Assembly (NCBI RefSeq): GCF_020176955.2
Contig: NZ_JAIUCZ020000012.1
Location: forward strand, 1-64,000
Source: Nocardia sp. alder85J
GTDB lineage: Bacteria > Actinomycetota > Actinomycetes > Mycobacteriales > Mycobacteriaceae
Direction: 5' to 3'
DNA length: 64,000 bases
In this document: positions 15,846 to 22,778 of the stretch, piece after piece
How the letters are laid out: each line of letters begins with the position of its first letter
How positions within the stretch are numbered: the first letter of the stretch is position 1
Translations under genes and position numbers: made by a program
The notes under the pieces: model-generated
What the model was told of the DNA's origin: nothing
The model's database searches: none
The model's input: only the letters and a program-made list of their open reading frames with translations

Positions 15846-16565
15846 TCATCCGGAGGGGGGGTCTGCGGACGGTTCGCCGTCGGCGCTGAGGTGGGCACGC
15901 AGCAGCGCGAGTTCGGCCCGACTCTCGTTGTTGTTGGGCGTCTTGCGGGCGAGAGTGGTCGCCAGCATCGCTGTGACGAACGGGTCATCGGGGACACCGT
16001 CGGCCCGCCGTCCGGCCACCTGCCCGTCGTAGAAGGCCCGCAGCAGCATGTCGGTGCTGCGCGCAATCACCTCGTGAACCTCTCGCAGCTCCGAATTCCT
16101 GGTGGTCAACGCGATCCGTGCGAGAGCGGCGTCGGCTCCGGCCAGATCGATCAGAGCCTGCAATGGCATCTCCACCGGATACAGCTTGGCCGGCACCCGC
16201 GTCTGCGGCAGCGGTGCCGGCACTTCGATCGGGACCAGATCACGGCCGTGGTGGTACAGATTCCACACCGAACCGGACAGGCATCGCAGCCAGGTGTCGA
16301 GCTTGTCGAAGGTTTCGGGGCGCTTGGGTGCGCGGTACCCGTTCTCGTAGTCGTTGACCATCGATGGGGAAAGGCCCACCGACCGGGCGTCGCGTCGTGT
16401 CAAATCCAACTCGTCACGGCGAGCGCGCAGGACACCGCCGCAAAACTCGAGGTGCTCGTCGGTCGGACGTATCGGGCCGTTGCCTACTTCTTCGGCAGCG
16501 GCGGGCGGCGTGTAGGTTGCCAGCCCGCGTTCTGTCGTGTCGTCGTCATCCCCATGCGCGTCCAC
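15846..16565 (-). CDS. XRE-family regulator, candidate element repressor
   Basis: About 239 aa from the GTG at 16565. An XRE helix-turn-helix lies at residues about 30-90: LRARRDELDLTRRDARSVGL followed by SPSMVNDYENGYRAPKRPET. The C-terminal part is mostly helical (ALIDLAGADAALARIALTTR) with no known domain. The start is uncertain because no good ribosome-binding site is seen; another in-frame GTG lies near 16600, and a leaderless start is possible. Two copies of the palindrome CCTRTNNRYAGG lie 58-113 bp upstream of the GTG, one overlapping a TATTTATAGG -10-like sequence. This suggests autoregulation. The same palindrome pair stands before the integrase operon, making this the leading repressor candidate. 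Confidence 0.75.
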   Translation of the reverse strand: MDAHGDDDDTTERGLATYTPPAAAEEVGNGPIRPTDEHLEFCGGVLRARRDELDLTRRDARSVGLSPSMVNDYENGYRAPKRPETFDKLDTWLRCLSGSVWNLYHHGRDLVPIEVPAPLPQTRVPAKLYPVEMPLQALIDLAGADAALARIALTTRNSELREVHEVIARSTDMLLRAFYDGQVAGRRADGVPDDPFVTAMLATTLARKTPNNNESRAELALLRAHLSADGEPSADPPSG

Positions 16566-16622
16566 CGGGAAACGATACCACTCACTATTGGTGCACGGGT
16601 ACACAAACGATGGACACGCGAT

Positions 16623-16678
16623 CCTATAAATAGGTCCACATGCTCCGATGAATCGTTGCCTTCGATCCTGTATGTAGG
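16623..16678 (-). promoter_or_regulatory. Paired palindromic operators before the XRE/EspR-like operon
   Basis: CCTATAAATAGG (16623-16634) and CCTGTATGTAGG (16667-16678) start 44 bp apart, close to four helical turns. Both are preceded by GAT, giving GATCCT as at 10315. They share the consensus CCTRTNNRYAGG with the two sites at 10297-10329. Confidence 0.7.
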
Positions 16679-16777
16679 TATGTTCGGTGGTGTAGGCGTA
16701 ACCCGCCGGGCGGGCTGGGCGTGAAAGGTGTTGCGAGCCCACCTATCCGGCAGTCAAGTCAGGAAGGGAGGGGAATC

Positions 16778-16885
16778 ATGGACTTCTCGGCACTCGTGGC
16801 GATCGCGTATCAGGTACTCGGGATAGTGGGTAGTGGTCTGAACCTGGTCTACGACGGCATCGGACTCCTGTCGCAGTCAGCCTGA
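16778..16885 (+). CDS. 35-aa hydrophobic small protein
   Basis: The ATG at 16778 follows an excellent ribosome-binding site (AGGAAGGGAGGGGAATC). It encodes 35 residues beginning MDFSALVAIAYQVLGIVG and ending in GLLSQSA, almost entirely hydrophobic with spaced Gly residues, compatible with a single membrane helix or an amphipathic peptide. A 15-bp stem-loop begins 17 bp after the stop, so it looks like a complete stand-alone transcript. I recognise no family. Possibilities include a small membrane regulator, a type I toxin-like peptide or a surface-active peptide; none is shown. Confidence 0.65.
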   Translation: MDFSALVAIAYQVLGIVGSGLNLVYDGIGLLSQSA

Positions 16886-16901
16886 TGGCGCGGCAGGTCA
16901 A

Positions 16902-16955
16902 GAGCACGGTTCCCGCGGAACGAAATCCCCAGCGTGTCCTGCGGGGACCGTGCTC
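16902..16955 (+). terminator. Stem-loop terminating the small-protein transcript
   Basis: GAGCACGGTTCCCGC (16902-16916) pairs with GCGGGGACCGTGCTC (16941-16955), 14 of 15 positions, with a 24-nt loop. It separates the small ORF from the cutinase operon and argues against the cutinase frame starting at 16885. Confidence 0.65.
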
Positions 16956-17103
16956 GTCACCCACCAGTTCCGCCAACGGCCTTCCTTCTGCGATCGCCAT
17001 GGCGCCTATGTGGAACCACCCCTCGCTGAGCGGCGCGGCCGCCGCGCCGCTGGCTATGTGCAGGCACGCATTCTTGTGGCGGTGCCAGTCAAAAGGACAC
17101 TCT

Positions 17104-18492
17104 GTGCGACGACAAATCCCCCGACTTGGCGTTCCCGCCGTGCGGCGCTGCCGCGAACCGAAGACTGACTGTCTCGAGATATCTTGCAGTGCAACAAAAT
17201 TAACCTCTCCAGACGGCATACGTTCCGCGCCGGTTGCATGGCGAGGCCGCAGAGCCTTTGATCGCAGCTTCTGGGCAGCGGCGACCTGCGCGACCGCGGC
17301 CCTTGTTGCGTCTGGGCTGGCGCGAGCTGACGATGCGGTGCTCGTGCCCGATCTCGGCACCGGGTGCCCGGCGCTGGTCGTCCTGGGTGTTCAGGGGACG
17401 TCGGAATCGTCACCGGCTGCGGATCCGCGCGCGCTGACCGGCATGATCGGGCAGGTTTTCGCGCCGATGCTCGGCTCCGACCCCGGCATCGGCGCTTTCA
17501 CGATTCCCTACGACGCAAGTTTCGGCGGCGTCTGGGGTACCGGGGCGGACACCACGACGTTCGCGGCGTCCTCGACTCGCGCCGAGGATCGACTGGGGGC
17601 GGCAGCGGCACGGGTGGTGGCCGAGTGCCCGCACACCCAGCTCGGTGTCGTGGGCTTCAGCCAAGGCGCCGGGGCCGCAGCGGGTTTCGCACGCGCTGTC
17701 GGCGATGGCATCGGCCCGGTCGACGCCGATCACGTCGCCGGTGTTGCGCTGCTGTCGGACTGGACACGGTCGCCTGGTGGTCAGATTCCCGGGCGACCCG
17801 GGCAGACCACACCGGACCCTGCCCCGGGCACCGCCGGCACGGAAGTCTCCGGAATCTCGCTGCCCCCGGTCCCCAGCACCGGTGGAATAGTCTCGGACGC
17901 AGCAGATTTCGGTGACCTGAGCGGCCGGGTCGGTCAGTACTGCGCCGCTGGGGACCTGGCCTGTGATTTTCCGGATCATGCTGCGGTGGTGCAGGCGGTT
18001 GCCGGTATCGCCGCGCAGGCCGATCTCGGGGATCCGGTGAGCGCGGTGTCCTCGCTGACCGCCGTGGCCACGGCCACGGCGGCGCGGGCGGGTACCGCCG
18101 CGATCCTCGACGATGTGCAGTTGGGTGCCGACGGCAGCGTGGATTACGTTCCCGCCGAGTCGTTCTGCCGGCGCCTGGCCGACGCGGCCGACCCGCGTGA
18201 CCCCGGTCCGGCGCCCGAGGCAGAAACCCGTGCGGCCTCGGACAAGGCCGCACAGGTCGCGGCGGCGATCGCCGCCGATCCACTCGGCCAGATTCCCCGC
18301 CTCGTCGGAGAACTCGGTGCCGCGGTCGCGGCCAATATCGCCGACAATGCCGATCTCGCCGATCCGGCGGTGCTCTCCCGTGCCGCCGGTGTGGTCGCCG
18401 ACCACACCGGTTACGGCCGGGACGGCACCGCCGCAGCCGCCGGTGACTGGTTCGACGCGATCGCCCACGACCTCGAAGGGGACGGGCGGTGA
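17104..18492 (+). CDS. Cutinase-family serine esterase, secreted
   Basis: Alpha/beta-hydrolase of the cutinase family. In mycolata such enzymes act on lipids, including trehalose mycolates, outside the membrane. From the GTG at 17104 (ribosome-binding site AAAAGGA six bases upstream) it has 462 aa. A hydrophobic export segment (FWAAATCATAALVASGLARA) begins near residue 55, so the N-terminus is unusually long or the start is misplaced. The catalytic serine is in GVVGFSQGAGAA. Cys pairs are in place (TGCPALVVLGVQGT, YCAAGDLACD). A C-terminal ~150-residue Ala-rich helical extension is unlike ordinary ~200-aa cutinases. Its stop overlaps the next gene (GTGA), opening a nine-gene coupled operon. 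Confidence 0.85.
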   Translation: MRRQIPRLGVPAVRRCREPKTDCLEISCSATKLTSPDGIRSAPVAWRGRRAFDRSFWAAATCATAALVASGLARADDAVLVPDLGTGCPALVVLGVQGTSESSPAADPRALTGMIGQVFAPMLGSDPGIGAFTIPYDASFGGVWGTGADTTTFAASSTRAEDRLGAAAARVVAECPHTQLGVVGFSQGAGAAAGFARAVGDGIGPVDADHVAGVALLSDWTRSPGGQIPGRPGQTTPDPAPGTAGTEVSGISLPPVPSTGGIVSDAADFGDLSGRVGQYCAAGDLACDFPDHAAVVQAVAGIAAQADLGDPVSAVSSLTAVATATAARAGTAAILDDVQLGADGSVDYVPAESFCRRLADAADPRDPGPAPEAETRAASDKAAQVAAAIAADPLGQIPRLVGELGAAVAANIADNADLADPAVLSRAAGVVADHTGYGRDGTAAAAGDWFDAIAHDLEGDGR

Positions 18493-19409
18493 CGATCGAA
18501 TTCCTCTACGGCAGAGCGCTGTACTCGGCTGACCGGCCGCGCGGTGCACGCGAGCAGCGACCGGAGGGCGTCGAACAGCAGGCGATGGTGCTGCGGCGGA
18601 CTGTGCGCGCGGCGGCGGTGATCGCTTTGTGGGAGTACGAGTGGTGCCGTCGTGTGCGTGCCACCGGTGCGGTGCTGGAACCGCTGCGTGATCGAGTCGA
18701 CGGGTCGGTGAACGGGTTCGTGGTGCAGTACCGGGATCTGGACACGGGGCGGCTGATGGCGCCGGTGACCGACTGTGACCTCGCGCCCGATCTCCGTTTG
18801 CACGAACTGCGCCGCGGGTGGTCCGCGGATCCCCGCACGATCACCGACGCCGAGGTCGAATGGCGGCGGCCGCCGGGTGCGCCACTGCCCGCCGGCCGTG
18901 ACGGCCTGGTCCTGACCGCGCCGGTGATGTGGTCACGGGCGCTGGCCGACATAGGCCGCTTCGCCGGGGCGGTGCAGCGGTACCCGGCCGGGGACGTGGC
19001 GGCGTGGCGGTGGGCAGCCGGGCGGATCGCCGGGGTGCTGGCGGTCTGGGCGCAGCGTGCCGAGTTCGGCACGGTCGGCCCGGTGACCCTGGCCGCCGAC
19101 GCGCTGGCCCGGCTGACGGCGGCGCCGGGCAGCCGATGCCGGCCCGCCCACCGGGCACCGAGGTCGGACCTGAGCATCACGGGCCTGATCCTGGGCCACC
19201 TCGACCACGAGGACCCCGGCAGCGATTTCGTCGTGCAGGGCCAGCTGATCGCGCTGGCGATCGCCGTGGGCAAGGTCCACCGTGATCGCGGGGAGCACAC
19301 GACCGCGCAGGCGCTCATCGACGAGGTGGTCGCCCCATTGACCCAGGCCCGCCAGGACCTGTCGTCGAAGGCCCGGCCCCTGGACCCCGGCGACGGGACG
19401 TCACGGTGA
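18489..19409 (+). CDS. Unknown protein, cutinase operon gene 2
   Basis: A 306-aa protein with no signal peptide or clear membrane span and no family I recognise. An Arg/Trp-rich N-terminal part (VIALWEYEWCRRVRATGAVL) precedes several Ala-rich helices (AAGRIAGVLAVWAQRAEFGT, IALAIAVGKVHRDRGEHTTA). The sequence is consistent with a cytoplasmic helical protein. The GTG start at 18489 overlaps the cutinase stop, and its own stop overlaps the next start. Confidence 0.8.
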   Translation: MTIEFLYGRALYSADRPRGAREQRPEGVEQQAMVLRRTVRAAAVIALWEYEWCRRVRATGAVLEPLRDRVDGSVNGFVVQYRDLDTGRLMAPVTDCDLAPDLRLHELRRGWSADPRTITDAEVEWRRPPGAPLPAGRDGLVLTAPVMWSRALADIGRFAGAVQRYPAGDVAAWRWAAGRIAGVLAVWAQRAEFGTVGPVTLAADALARLTAAPGSRCRPAHRAPRSDLSITGLILGHLDHEDPGSDFVVQGQLIALAIAVGKVHRDRGEHTTAQALIDEVVAPLTQARQDLSSKARPLDPGDGTSR

Positions 19410-19720
19410 CACCGGCGCGCGGCCTCGACCCCGCCACCGCAGACACCCGCGACCGGGACGACCGGCCGCCGCCGGGCCGATGGGCGTATGCGGCCGCAGC
19501 GGCGCTGCCGATCGCTGCGGCCGTGGCGATCTGGGCTGCGTCCGCGGCCCCTGCGCCGCGACCGGTGCCGCCGCAACCGCTGCCGCCCCTGTACGTGCTG
19601 ACCCCGTTGATCATCGGCCAATCACCGCTGGGGCTGTGCCGGTCGCGCAACGGCGCCGGCTGGCAGCCTCTCGGACCCGTGGGAGGTGGTGGACCATGGG
19701 TTTCGACTTGTTCCTCCTGA
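19406..19720 (+). CDS. Small membrane-anchored proline-rich protein
   Basis: A 104-aa protein with a charged N-terminus, one transmembrane helix at about residues 27-46 (WAYAAAAALPIAAAVAIWAA) and a proline-rich exposed segment (APRPVPPQPLPPLYVL). No family recognised. The GTG at 19406 overlaps the preceding stop. Its 3' end overlaps the next gene by 25 bp. Confidence 0.75.
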   Translation: MTPARGLDPATADTRDRDDRPPPGRWAYAAAAALPIAAAVAIWAASAAPAPRPVPPQPLPPLYVLTPLIIGQSPLGLCRSRNGAGWQPLGPVGGGGPWVSTCSS

Positions 19721-19863
19721 TCGCGGTAGTCACCGCCGCGGGCGCGGTCAACCTGGCCATCACTTTGACCACGTCGGATCCGGCCGCCCGCAGCGAGACC
19801 GCGACCGATGGCCCCGAGGAGGACGTGCGCCTCGCTCGTGCTGCCGGAGGCCGGCGGTGGTGA
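19696..19863 (+). CDS. 55-aa single-pass membrane protein
   Basis: The ATG at 19696 follows GGGAGGTGG. The product starts with a membrane helix (GFDLFLLIAVVTAAGAVNLA) and ends in an acidic then Arg-rich cytoplasmic tail. It overlaps genes on both sides, supporting a place in the coupled operon. Function unknown. Confidence 0.7.
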   Translation: MGFDLFLLIAVVTAAGAVNLAITLTTSDPAARSETATDGPEEDVRLARAAGGRRW

Positions 19864-20921
19864 CCATCGGCAGCTCGACAGCCTCCACCGGCACGGACAC
19901 GGTCGCCGAGAATCCTCCGTCGTGGGCGCTGGTGGAAACCATGTCCGGTACAACGACATTGGCAGTGATCGCCGATGGATCCAGGCCCCGCGACTACACC
20001 AGGCTGTCTCGTACCCGCATCGCGGTCACTGCCGGGGTGGGCAGGGAGATCATCGCGACGGTGACCGCCTGCGCGAAACGTGGTGAACCGCAGGTCCGGG
20101 CTGTCTGGCTGCCGGACAGCCGGAAGATCCGCGTCATCGCCGTGCCGGTCTCGGGTCCCGACACCGCCGTCCACGCCGTGCACGTGTGGGCCGGTCCGAG
20201 CCGCCGCCGCCCGCCGCCACGGCCGCCGGTGGCGACGTTGTGCTGGGATGTCCGCACCGGTGTCGCGACCACCACGATGGCGCTGGAGCACCTGATCGAC
20301 AGCGACAGTGCCGTCGGCAGGGATCGGGCGCTGCCGGACCTGATGCGGCACTTCGACTCCCGGCAACCGGGCATGATGGCCGTGTTCGACCGGGCCCCTG
20401 CGCCGGTGGCGTGGTCGGGAATCTTGACCACCGCCGGACTGCACACCGGCCGGCAGCGCCGGGTACGTCTGGCCCTCCACCGCTGCCTCACCCCCGGCGG
20501 GCGGGATATCGTGCGTGCGGTCGCCCACGATGTCGGCGTCGCGGACCCGGCACCGGCTCCGGTGATGGCGATGGTGTTGCGGCACCTCGCTAGTGCCACC
20601 TCGCATGCCCTGGGCGTGATCGATCTTCCGACCGGGCTGCTCCAGGACTGGCTGCTGCCCGGTATACCGCCGGTGGATCGCTGGGCGGCCGAAACCCCCG
20701 AGATCCACCCCGACGACATCCCCGTTCTCGCGTCCGCCCGCGCGTCCCTGCTCGCCGGTACCGAGCATCTGCGCACAAAGTTCCGCCTCCGGTTCGGCAG
20801 TAGCGACTGGACCTCCGTCGACACGCATTGGAGCGCATTCCGGACCGGCCCACGACCACAGGCCATGATCGACGTGAAGCTCACCACGCCCGGCTCCCCG
20901 GACCGACAGGCGATCCGGTGA
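19860..20921 (+). CDS. GAF/PAS-like domain protein of mycolata type
   Basis: A 353-aa protein. The N-terminal WALVETMSGTTTLAVIADGS, then AVPVSGPDTAVHAVHVWAGP, matches my recollection of an actinobacterial GAF-like family annotated as DUF5593. The C-terminal half (GVIDLPTGLLQDWLLPGIPP, then HPDDIPVLASARA and KFRLRFGSSDW) looks PAS-like. Family members are small-molecule sensors or regulators of unknown ligand. Start GTG at 19860 and stop at 20921 each overlap a neighbour by 4 bp. Being co-translated with P450 and acyl-CoA oxidase-like genes, it may sense their substrate (inference). Confidence 0.65.
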   Translation: MTIGSSTASTGTDTVAENPPSWALVETMSGTTTLAVIADGSRPRDYTRLSRTRIAVTAGVGREIIATVTACAKRGEPQVRAVWLPDSRKIRVIAVPVSGPDTAVHAVHVWAGPSRRRPPPRPPVATLCWDVRTGVATTTMALEHLIDSDSAVGRDRALPDLMRHFDSRQPGMMAVFDRAPAPVAWSGILTTAGLHTGRQRRVRLALHRCLTPGGRDIVRAVAHDVGVADPAPAPVMAMVLRHLASATSHALGVIDLPTGLLQDWLLPGIPPVDRWAAETPEIHPDDIPVLASARASLLAGTEHLRTKFRLRFGSSDWTSVDTHWSAFRTGPRPQAMIDVKLTTPGSPDRQAIR

Positions 20922-21436
20922 CCCCCGGCCATCGCCGCGACCCAGCCGACACCGCCCCGAAAAGCGGCACGGTGCAACCGTGGTGGCGGGCACTGGCCTC
21001 GAAGGTGTTTCCGCACGGTACTTCTCGCCACCTGCACATCATGGTGGAGCATCGTGGGGGCTATTCGCTGGCGCTGCCGGCGCCGCGGGCCCACGCCGGG
21101 ATCGGCCTGGTCGCTGCGGATGTCGCGGCGCTGGTGGACGCGGTCGAATCCATGGTGCTGCTGACCAGCACCGGCCATGCCGATCTGGTGGTGCGTGAAG
21201 TGGTCCTCCGGCATCCCTGGGTCAGGTCCCGGATCGCCGCGACCGAGATCCTGTGGCCCGCAGCCGATGTCGAGGCCGTGGCGGGCCGTTGGACGACGAC
21301 GCTGTCGGCTCACCTGGTCGGCGCACTACACGGGCCACCGCTGCCGACGGTAGCCGAATCCCTCAGCGGCCGTGGCAGTGCGGCACTGCTGCGTATCTCG
21401 GAATCGGCGCTGCGGGCGCGGCGGGCGAGGCCGTGA
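20918..21436 (+). CDS. Unknown protein, operon gene 6
   Basis: A 172-aa soluble-looking protein without recognisable motifs. Hydrophobic beta-type strands (HLHIMVEHRGGYSLALPAP) are followed by an Ala-rich helix (VAADVAALVDAVESMVLL). The GTG start at 20918 overlaps the previous stop. The stop shares a base with the next ATG (TGATG). Confidence 0.75.
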   Translation: MTPGHRRDPADTAPKSGTVQPWWRALASKVFPHGTSRHLHIMVEHRGGYSLALPAPRAHAGIGLVAADVAALVDAVESMVLLTSTGHADLVVREVVLRHPWVRSRIAATEILWPAADVEAVAGRWTTTLSAHLVGALHGPPLPTVAESLSGRGSAALLRISESALRARRARP

Positions 21437-21579
21437 TGATCGCGATCCCGCGTCTGCGCCGCACCGCCCACGGCTGGACGGTGACCTGCCGCGAGCCGTT
21501 CCCGCTGTGGGTGTACCGCTTCGTGTTCCCGCTGCTCGAGCGGCTCGCCCGGTCACTACAACGAAGAAGGCAGCCTTGA
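21436..21579 (+). CDS. 47-aa basic protein coupled to the P450
   Basis: The ATG at 21436 forms TGATG with the previous stop and the stop forms TTGA with the P450 start. The product is strongly basic (PRLRRTAH, SLQRRRQP) with a central hydrophobic WVYRFVFPLLERL segment that could lie along a membrane. Too short for a family assignment. The double overlap is the main support. Confidence 0.65.
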   Translation: MIAIPRLRRTAHGWTVTCREPFPLWVYRFVFPLLERLARSLQRRRQP

Positions 21580-22778
21580 CCGAATCCACCACCGGCACCA
21601 CGATGCACGAGTTGCTCACTGCGGCCATCGACTCCGGACAACGACTGGTCGTGATCCCCGGCACCGACGGACGGCCGCGCATGGTGGTCACCACCGACCC
21701 CGGCGATGCCCGCAAAGTGCTGCTCTCCGGCGATTACAGCGTCTTGACCGGCCCGAAAGCCTGGTTCGCCGAGCATGTCGCCCCGCACGGACTGCTCGTC
21801 ACCGAGGGCGACCCGTGGCGTGTCCAGCGGAGGTTGCTGGATCCGCTGTTCGCGTCCCCGGAGTGGATGGACGACACGATCACCGAATGCGTCGCCGCGG
21901 CCGTCGAACAGCTGGAAGGTTATGCAGACACCGGGGAACCGGTCGACCTGACCGCCATGATGAGCCGTCTGCTGCTCGCCATCACCGCCGGTGGCCTTTT
22001 CGGTGTGGCCGGACAAGATTTGACCACCGCCATCGAAGACGTGACCGCGGTCCTCGACACGGTGACCACCCTGTTGCCGTCGGCTGGGCGGGCCCGCGAA
22101 TCCGGTGCGGTCGAGGCACTGCGCACGGTCGTCGCCCGCCGCATCGACGACCTGGCTCCCGACGAACACGGGCCCGTCCTGCGGGCGCTGCTGACCGTGC
22201 CGGGCGACGACGACCGTGCACTGATCGATCAGATCGTCACCTTGTTGCTGGCCGGGTTCGAAACCACTGCGAGTACGGTGACCTGGGCCTGGGTGCACCT
22301 CATGCGACACGAGCAGCTCTACCGGCACTGGCGGCGACTGGTGTGCACCGGCGACCCGGACGCCGACGCGATGACCGCCGCCATCCTCGACGAGACCCTG
22401 CGCGACACGCCCGCCTCATGGCTCATCGGCCGCACCGCCCGCCACGACACCCGCCTCGGCGACATCACCATCCCCGCTGGATGTCCGGTGACCACCTCCC
22501 CGTGGCTGATCCACCACCACCCCCGCCATTGGGATACTCCCAGCGTTTTCGACCCGGGCCGGTTCCTGTCCGGTCCGCCGCCGCGGCGGGCGTGGCTGCC
22601 CTTCGGCGCCGGCAGGCGCTATTGCCTCGGCGCGCGCCTGGCCCGGCGGGAAGCCCTCGTGGTCCTGACCGGGCTGGCCACCCGATTCACGTTCCAACTG
22701 CTCAGCGATGACCTCCGCCCGCGGTACCAGTTCGTACTCAGACCTCCGGTCGTCCACGTCAGCGTCCACACCGAGTGA
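21576..22778 (+). CDS. Cytochrome P450
   Basis: A soluble bacterial heme monooxygenase of about 400 aa. Visible are the I-helix oxygen-activation motif LLLAGFETTAST, the K-helix ExxR (DETLRDTP), the aromatic/PERF region (WDTPSVFDPGRF) and the heme-thiolate loop FGAGRRYCLGARLARREA with its invariant Cys. The TTG start at 21576 overlaps the previous stop and has GAAGG upstream; an ATG at 21603 is possible. No ferredoxin or reductase gene is nearby, so electrons must come from host proteins. It lies between a GAF/PAS-like protein and an acyl-CoA oxidase-like gene, which suggests oxidation of a lipid or acyl substrate (inference). Confidence 0.93.
   Translation: MTESTTGTTMHELLTAAIDSGQRLVVIPGTDGRPRMVVTTDPGDARKVLLSGDYSVLTGPKAWFAEHVAPHGLLVTEGDPWRVQRRLLDPLFASPEWMDDTITECVAAAVEQLEGYADTGEPVDLTAMMSRLLLAITAGGLFGVAGQDLTTAIEDVTAVLDTVTTLLPSAGRARESGAVEALRTVVARRIDDLAPDEHGPVLRALLTVPGDDDRALIDQIVTLLLAGFETTASTVTWAWVHLMRHEQLYRHWRRLVCTGDPDADAMTAAILDETLRDTPASWLIGRTARHDTRLGDITIPAGCPVTTSPWLIHHHPRHWDTPSVFDPGRFLSGPPPRRAWLPFGAGRRYCLGARLARREALVVLTGLATRFTFQLLSDDLRPRYQFVLRPPVVHVSVHTE

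Noticed and set aside
16885..17103. Cutinase reading frame extended to the ATG at 16885 (535 aa)
   Set aside because: It would run through the stem-loop at 16902-16955, its residues look non-coding, and the GTG at 17104 has a good AAAAGGA ribosome-binding site.
16950..17168. A 72-codon + strand ORF between the small peptide gene and the cutinase
   Set aside because: Codon choice is passable, but there is no ribosome-binding site at its start, no family is recognisable, and it overlaps the supported cutinase start.
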